Part shown: positions 13,901 through 22,900 of the stretch, in pieces
Position numbering within the stretch: the stretch's first letter is position 1
How the letters are laid out: the number at the start of each line of letters is the position of its first letter
NCBI GenBank assembly: GCA_045633415.1
Contig: JAZQYH010000104.1
Coordinates: forward strand, 1 to 23,390
DNA from: RGIG3102 sp045633415
GTDB lineage: Bacteria; Bacillota; Clostridia; Oscillospirales; Ruminococcaceae
Length of the DNA: 23,390 bases
Reading direction: 5' to 3'
Translations under genes and position numbers: made by a program
Notes under the pieces: model-generated
Databases searched by the model: none
What the model saw: only the letters and a program-made list of their open reading frames with translations
Told to the model about the DNA's origin: nothing

Positions 13901-16900
13901 AACACGGATTGGCAGTGAAGCCAGAGTCTGTTTACCTGTCTGTACATTTTCGCCTGTGCGGTTAATTGTGATTGTTGCTGTGTTTGTCAGCTTATCTACA
14001 GAGTATGTAGCGCTGAAGCCTTCAGCCAGTTCCATATGGTCAAGTTCCCAATGGTTTACACTGTTAAGGTCGATATCCATAGTTACGGACTGGATAGTTT
14101 CAATCTGTGTTGCGTCTACATTCATCCAGTAGAGTGAGCCACCGAGGAGTCTGTCGAGAGTTGGGTCAGCAGGAACCACATCGATTGTGGAGCTTGTTCT
14201 GCCAGAAGCAACTTCGATAACTCTGATAGCTGTTGCTGTATTGCCAGCGTAGTCGCTGATTTCAAATTTCACACGGTGTGTGCCATCAGCCACGAGCATT
14301 TCATCAACGATGATTTCGCCGTTTCTGTATGTTGCGGAAACCAGATTGCCGTCGATATAAGCTTTTGCGGATGCTGGGTCAAGACCTGTAGCATTGTTTT
14401 TGCTTGTATCTTCAGCCACAACAGCTTTAACTGTAAGCAGGCTGCTGTTGATAGTTTCGATACCTCTCTTAACCAGAGCAACTTCAGTATCGTTCTTGCT
14501 CAGAAGAACTTTGCTGATGATTGGTGGTTCTCTGTCGTCTGCAGCTGCAGAGTAGTCAACTGTGATATCGTCAACATAGATAGCACTCTGACCATGTGGA
14601 GAACCTACTGTCTGGTAAAGTTCGTTTGCACTTGCGTGCTGGCTGAGAATTTCAACGAATGCGCCTTTCAGCATTACGCTTTCGTACTGACTGATATCGA
14701 TTGAGAAGTAATGCCAACCAGATTCTTCAACAGTTGTATATGCTTCGCCACCTTCAAATGGTGAAGTGATATACATTACACTGTAATCGCCGTATTCGTC
14801 AGGTGTGTAAACTCTCATACGAATCCACAGGTTGTAGAAGTCGTCTGGGATGTATACCCATGCACCAACGGATGTAGCGTTTTCGATAACTGTACCTTTT
14901 GTACTATACATACCAAACTGTGCATAGTAACCGGCGTTACCTATCTGTTTGCTGTTGTCCATAATCATACCTGCAGAAATATTACCGCTGTGAACGTAAC
15001 CGTTTTCAACAGTTGTTTTCTGGAATGTGTATGGAACGGAGTTGGAAATCCAGCCCATGTACCAGCCGTCGAGACCGTCTTCAAAGTCTTCGATTACAAC
15101 AGAAGCTTTACCAAGGTTCAGCTGTGCTGTTGTAGTTATACCAGCACAGTTCAGAGTTACTGTTACTGTACTGTTAAGGTTTTCAGGTGCCTTGTCTTCA
15201 TCCACTGCTGTGAATGTGAGACCGTCAAACTCGCCGATAGCGGAGTTTGTTGTTTCGATAGTAACACTGTCACCGTGAAGTTTTACAGTATTCAGACCAT
15301 TGTTGATTGTAGCAACCAGAGGCAGTTCAACCACTTTGCCAAATGGCAGAGTAATTACGGACTGCTGGAATCTGAATGTTTCTGGGATAACGATTTCAAC
15401 TGTATGTTCACCTACAACTTTGCCGTTGTAAACAAGCTGTGCTGTTACACTGCCTGTTGTGCCGTTGGATGTGAATACACCGTAATCATCGATTGTACCC
15501 ATGGATTCATCTTTCAGTTTCCATTCTGCACTTGCTGGAATTTCTACTCTTGTACCAACAAGGTCAGTACCGATAGCAGAGAAGGCTACCTGTGCACCTG
15601 GAACATAGTATTTGTCAGATGCGGAGATTGTTGCTCTCATAAATTCGCCGTCAGCTGGTGCTGTGGAGATTACGAGAATACCGGATGTTGTTGGACGCTG
15701 TGCACCGTCAGAAGGTGTATTGTTAACTTTAAGTTCTTCACCTGGACGCTGTGACAGGTATGTAGATGTACCGCCACCGTCGCAACGAACAGCCCATACA
15801 CAACCCATTGTGCGCAGAGCTTCAGCAGTTTCGTAAACAGACATACCACATGAGAATGGTGCCTGGTCGCCGTCGTTCTGCAGGATTACGATTGTACCAT
15901 CAGCTTTGATACCCAGAGTTGATTTGGAGCCCTGGTTGCTGTGTGATACGCTAGTAACATTTTTGCCGTCTTTGATAAGGAAGCCAAAGTTGCAGGAAAC
16001 AACCTGTTCTTCCCAACCTGTAATACCTGATGTTGTTGAACGCAGTTCAACTTTTGGCATATCATCAGGACGTTTTACACCGTCTTTTTCGTCAAAGTTG
16101 ATTACAAGACAAGTGTCAGCAAAGTCGTTGTTTGAGTATACCTGACCGTCGATAACGAGTATACCCAGAGGTTCGCCAATCAGCTGTGGGTTCTGAACAT
16201 AGCGGTCAGATGTGTACCATGACAGACAAGTGTTCATAGCACCAACAACGTTGTAGCCCATGTTTTCTTCTACCCAAGCAGCCTGGTCACTCATAACGCC
16301 CAGCTTGTAGTTGCCTGGAGTTGGGTTCATGCCCATGTAAGATGGCAGTACTTTTACATAAGGGTCGCTTATGTCAACTTCCATAACGTGTACAATCTGG
16401 CGGCGTCCGCCGTCGTCATTGTTGAGAATGATTTCGGACTCTGTGATACCAGGAGCGATATCCCAGTCAGTTTTGTTAACTACATTGTAGTAGCCGTCAC
16501 CAGCCATGCCGCTCTGGAATGTTGCTTCACCCAGCATGCCGGCAGATGATGTGCCACAAACGCTACAGGATTTGTAGTATGTAGCGGATTCAGAGTAGTT
16601 TGCTGGTTCACACAGATATTTGCTTAATGCATTTGTCCGTGTGAATGAGTGGTAAGCTTTGCCAACCACATTTTCAATCTTCTGGCTGCCACAGAATGTA
16701 CATGTGTATGTTGTGAAGCCTTCTTCCATACATGTAGGTGGTGTTGCCACGCCTTCATCGTATGTATGTACTGGAGAACCATCTCTGTTTTCCCAGTTAC
16801 CGAACAGCTCAACTGTGCCGGAAGATGTTACGATAAATTCAGTACCAGCTGGGTAAACTGTGCCTGTGCCATCCTGAGTTGTTGTCCAACCAAGGAACTT

Positions 16901-19900
16901 GATACAGTAATCACCAGTGTCTGGTTTTGGCAGTACGATAGAGTCGCCACGGAATATCTGTTTTTCAGAAATAGCTTCTGCTTTATCGGACTGTACATTG
17001 AATACCAGCAGACTGCTTTCTGTGTAGATGCTGATTTCGTCGATATCAGCTGTCAGACCGAATGCTTTGATGTTGCTGGAGTTACCATTACCCATGTATT
17101 TTGCCACAAATGTGCTGTATTTGAGGCGCATACCTTCGTATGTAGTGCCGCCGCGTTCCATGCTGCTTGATGTAAGAGCAAGGTCGCCGACTTTCTGACC
17201 ATCCAGCCAGTAGCTGAATACGCCATCATTACATACCAGACGGTATGTATGGTACTGTGTGATATCAAAGTCTTCTGGCATATTTGCAGCATAGTCTGCG
17301 TCAGAAACTTTGAAGTACCAGTAAGTGTTGCTACCTCCTACTGTACCTTTCTTAGCCAGCATAAGGTCGCCTTTGTTATTGAGGTATACAGAAGTACCTG
17401 CAGAGAACATTTTGTTTTCAGCCAGCAGAGTTTTTGGTGCGATTGGTTCGCCTTTGCTGTCTGTATGAGCTTTGAGAACGATTTCAAATGCCCAGTCGGA
17501 AGCAGCGCCGAGATTGATGCTTTCAGCCAGTTCCAGAGCAGCTGTGTCAACGTGCATTGCGCCAGCACTTACAGACATTGAGCCGTTGTTTGTAACAACG
17601 CCGCCACTGCTGTTTGTTTTTACTCTGTTGATAGTGTTTACACCGTCAGCAGCGATTGTTGTGCCGTCTTCAAAGTTCCAGTGTTCCCAAGAGTAGAAGT
17701 TGCCGTCAAGGGCACCGCAGTTGATACATGCGCCGTTTTCAAATACATGAACACCGTCTGTTGTTTCAAATGCGTTCCACTGACCGTACAGAACAGTTGG
17801 TTCAAAGTCTGCAATCAGATATTCATCACCAACCAGATATCTTGCGCCTGTGCCGTCCTGTTTTTCTGCCCATGCCACAAATTCAGCACAATAGTAATTG
17901 TTCTTAGGCTGTGGCAGAGTTACTTTTTCACCTGGCAGTGCTACCAGTGGGTCAAGTCTTTCCAGAGCGTCCAGACCTACGTCCAGTTCTACTCTACCTC
18001 TGTCGTCGTAGATGTTCAGTTCTTTCACTTCACCTCTCAGAGCCTGAGATGTGGAGTTGGATGAAGAACCACAACCGATATAATTCATAGTCATATCGGA
18101 GAAGTCAAATGGAGTACCAGAGCCTTTTGTATATTCAGGTTTGGAATCTTCACGGTCCAGAGTCTGTTCTGACAGAGCCAGATTACCGATTTTTTCGCCG
18201 TCCAGCCAGAAGCTGAATACACCGTTTGTGCAACGCAGTTCATAGCTGTGGAATTCATTGTAGTTAAATTCGTCAGAAGCCAGAATGCTTGCATAGTAGT
18301 CTGCATCAGATACTTTGTAGTAAGTGTAGCCAGAGGATACGCTCTTGCCATTGTCTGCTGTGAAGGAACCTTTTGTTACAAGAGAAAGGTCACCATCTGA
18401 ATTGATATAGATGTATTTGGAAGAGCCGATTTCCACGCCTGTGCTGAGGAATGAGCGGATAGCTTCATCGCCCTGTCCTTTTGCAACCAGTTCAACTGAC
18501 CAGTTTCTGTCAGAGTTCAGTCTGATGCCTTTTGACAGTTTAAGTGTAGTTGCTTTTGTAACTACAAGTGCACCGTCTTTCAGCATGTCTTCAACTTTAG
18601 TAACTGTAGAGTTGGAGCTCTTCACGAGTGTCAGTGTATTGTTGAGGTTTGAACCTGCTGTGTTTGTAGCAGAACCTGCGGAGAAGTCCCAGTTGTACCA
18701 TTCCACTTCTCTCTGTTCAACCTGCTGACCTGGTTTAACTGTAATTTTTACAGTTTTCAGTACATTACCGTTGATGTCAGAAATTGTGAGAACTGCATCG
18801 CCTACAGCTGTACCTGTTATGTAACAGTTGCTGTAAACAGCTGCTGAGCCAGAAACTTTGTATGTGAGTTTTGTGTTGCAAGGTACAACATCAGGAACAA
18901 TCACATAGTCTTCGCCTACACTGATTTCAATACTTTCAGCCACTTCATCAACACCATTTGCTGTGAGCAGTCTGATGGAGCTTACTTCATTGTTGCCGTA
19001 CCAGTAGTTGTACATATTTTCTGCGGAGTCGATACCCTGCAGGTTGTAACCCAGCTGGCCATAGTGAACACCGTCGCCGTAAACACCGTTTTTCAGTGTT
19101 GTAGGGCTCTTATGTGTTGTACCGTCCTGAAGTTTGCCGTAAGTATTTTCGATTGGATTTTCTGCAAAGTATGCAGCAACGTCTGCATCAGATGTCCATT
19201 TGCGGCCTACTGATGATGCCATAACAACGCCACTGTCACCGAATGCTGACATGTAGTAGTTGATAAGCTTGCCGTTATACATTGTTTTGCTTGTACTGTA
19301 GAATGCCAGTGGTTCTGGGTTCATGTTGTCCCATGCGTTCATAGAGCATACGCTCCAGAGTGGAAGCACACCAATAGCTTCTACTGTGTCGTTGGCACCA
19401 TCGCCGTCAAAGTCGTATACTGCCATTTCTCTCTGGAAGCCTTCCCACATAGAGTTGAATGCATCAGTATATTTGTCCTGTGCCCATGTCTGGTCACCGT
19501 TGGCTGTTGTGTAGTTGATGATACCAAGTTTGTTTACAACATAGTGTCCAGCCTGAACTTCGTTGTACAGGATTTCTTCTGCTGTTGTGAACAGTTCTAC
19601 AGCATGACGGTAGTTATAACCACCTTCCTGCCATGTCTGCAGGCTTGTTGAGCCTTTTGCAGAGTTGAGTACCCAAACTTTTTCGCCTGTCAGCTGTGTC
19701 CAGCGGTATGCGAAACCACTGTCAGCACCTGGCATACCGTCGCCACTTGATACAAGAGCGTCGATTTTCTTAGGTTTCAGTTCGGAGCTGTAGCCCAGAC
19801 CCATACCTGTTACATCGATGCCTTCTACTGTGCCTGCGGATGATGAGCCAGTACAGAGTTTGAATGAGTATGCTCTTTCGTTTGTGGAGTAAACCTGACC

Positions 19901-22900
19901 TTCTTCACAGATGATAGATTTACCTGCTGTACCCTGTGAACCGGAACCAAGGCTGTGGCCTGTTACCATGAACATAGAGATAGTAGCTGGTTCAACTGTG
20001 ATGTTGTAGGAAATAGCGTTGTCGCCTTCACCCCATGTTAATGTAGCCTTACCTACACCAACAGCAATCAGTTTGCCGTCAACGTATGTAACAACTGCAT
20101 CATCAAGCTGTGATGTACCTACTTTTGTAGATGTCACGCTTGTTGTTGTGATAACAGGTTCACCTTTCTGACCAAGTTCATGAACGTAGAATCTGTCATC
20201 ATATTTGAGAATTATTTTGCCCAGAGCAGGAATTACTTCTTCCTGTACAGTACCACAAGCAGTACATGTATTTCTTCTGAGACCTTCACCTTCTTCTGTA
20301 GGAGGTGTAACGATTGTACCAACGAAATCGTGTGCGGAATTACCCAGTGCGAGAGTATGTGTGCATTCTGCATTGTTACAGCTTGCGTCACAAGCGTATG
20401 AGTAATCGTGTGCTGGGTAGAATGCCAGTGATTTCACTGTACCCTGCAGACCCTGTGATGATGCATCTGAAGATGAACCACAACCAACATACTTGATTGT
20501 AAGTGTTGACAGGTCAAATGGACAGCCATTGCCCTGTGTATATGCTGGTTTGCCTGAGCCACGGCCAGAGGACTGTTCGCTCAGTGCCAGGTCGCCCACT
20601 TTTTCACCATCCAGCCAGAAGCTGAATACACCGTTGATGCAACGCAGCTGGTATGTATGGTAAACTGTTGGGTCAAATTTGCCGGAAGCAAGCACACTGT
20701 TGTTAAAGTCTTCGTTGGAAACTTTGTAGTAAGTGTAGCCTGCAGAAACTGCTGTACCGTCATCTGCTGTGAATGATCCACGTTTTACCAGTGTCAGCTC
20801 ACCACTTGCTGTGATATATCCGTAAACGGATGTTGAGATAGCTGAACCTGTGCTCATAAATGAACGGATAGAGTCTGTGCCGTTGCCTTTAGCTACAACT
20901 TCAACTGTCCAGTCTTTTGTTGCATCAAGTTTGATGCCCTGTGCCAGTTTAAGTGTAGTATTGTCTGCGGCGTTGAGTGTGCCGTCTGTCAGCATATCTT
21001 CGATAGCTGTGAGAGTGCCACTCTTAACAAGTGTGAGAGCATTGCCGTTGGAAGATGTTGCGCTGCCGTTTGCAAAGTTCCAGATTGTGTCTGTAATCTG
21101 TGCAATTTCTACTGTTTCCAGAACTTTTGTTGCTTCTTCGTCTGAGAAGTTGCCACCGCAGAGTTCACAATGGAAGTGTTCGATGTTGCCTGCAACTGCG
21201 CAAGTAGCTTCTTTAGCTTCTACTTTTACAATTGTGTGTTCTTTTGTTGGAATAATCCAGGAATCTTTTTCGATTTCTGTATTACCTTCTGCATCTGCAA
21301 AGTACATATTACATACAGAGCATGTGAAGTAAGCTGTGTTACCAGCCTGACTGCAGTCAGCTTCTGTTGCAGGTGTTTCCACCAGTACATGTACATGGAT
21401 AGCAGGAACGTCTTCTGTTCTCTGCACGCCACAGTTTGTACATGTAAATACTTTTTCGCCTTCGCTTGTTTCAGTTGGTGGCACTGTTACCACACCTTTA
21501 TCCCAAGCGTGTGCAGATTCGTTTACTGTTACTGTGTGCTGACAGCCTGTGTTGTCACAAGTTGCATCACATTCGTAGGAGTAATCGTGTGCTGGGTAAA
21601 TGCTGAGTGATTTAACCACAGCTGTAAGACCGTAAGCTGTAGCATTTGAAGATGAGCCACAACCAACATGTGTAAATGTAAGGCTGGATACACTGAATGG
21701 TGAACCGTTGCCCTGTGTGTACTGTGGTTTGCCTGAACCACGGGCTGTGGACTGTTCGCTGAGTGCGAAGTTACCCACTTTTACGCCGTCCAGCCAGTAA
21801 CTGAGTACACCGTTGATGTTACGTACCTGATATGTATGGAATTCTGTTATATCAAAGTTGCCGCTTGCCAGCACGCTGTTGTTGAAGTCTTCATCAGATA
21901 CTTTGTAGTAAGTGTAATCTGAAGAAACTGCTGTGCCGTCATCTGCTGTGAATTTAACTTTCTTACCGATAAGCAGGTCGCCTGTAGGTGTGATGTATGT
22001 GAATGTACCACTGCTGTACTGTACATTTGTGCTGAGGAATGACTTGATAGTAGTCACGCCGTCGCCTTTTGCTACCAGTTCGATTGTCCAGTCTTCATCA
22101 CTTGTAACTTTTACAGGGTTTGCAAGTTTCAGTGTAGTTGCTTTTGTTGCATTGAGTGTGCCGTTTGCCAGCAGTTCAGACATTTCTGTACCTACACCAC
22201 TCTTAACAACTGTAAATGTATTGCTGTTGGAGGATGTTGCACTGCCTGTTGTAAAGTCCCAGGTATGACCAGAGAATGCTTGTTCTGAGTGTGCTATGAA
22301 TTCCAGCACTGTGCCAGATGTAGCATCTGTAAATCTTGTGCCACAAACAGAACACTGCCAGTATGAAACTGTGCCAGGAAGTGCACAGGAAGCTGATGTG
22401 CCAGCTTTTTCTGTCAGAGTATGCTGCTGTGTTGCTGGGATTATCCAAGAGTCTTCTTCTGCTGAAACTTCGCCTTCTGCATCAGCAAAATACAGACCGC
22501 AGTTTTCACAAGTGTAGTATTCGCTGTTACCAGCTGTTGTACAGGTTGCTTCTGCTGCCCCTGTTTTTGTCAGAGAATGACCTTTGGCATCGATTACCCA
22601 TGAATTTTCTTCAATGGAGTTTTCGCCTTCTTCATCAGAGAAGAACAGGCCGCAAACGCCACAAGTGTAGTATTCGCTGTTGCCAGCATCTGTACAACTG
22701 TTTGCTTTTGCTTCTGTTTTTGCCAGTGTATGACCAGCTGCTGGTATTACCCAAGAGCCTTCAATAGTAATCTGTTCTGCGCCAGCTTCATCGTTGAAGT
22801 ACAGACCGCAGTTGTCACAAGTGAAGTATTCATCATTACCGGCTGTTGTACAGCTGTTTGCTTTTGCTTCTGTTTTTGTCAGTGAGTGACCTTTTTCTGA

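Noticed and set aside
14990..15754. 254-codon plus-strand frame inside the giant gene
   Set aside because: It is antisense to a region with clear protein-level homology (NAGPA end, Ig-like and CBM domains), is cysteine-rich in a way expected from complementing Thr/Asn codons, and shows no ribosome binding site.
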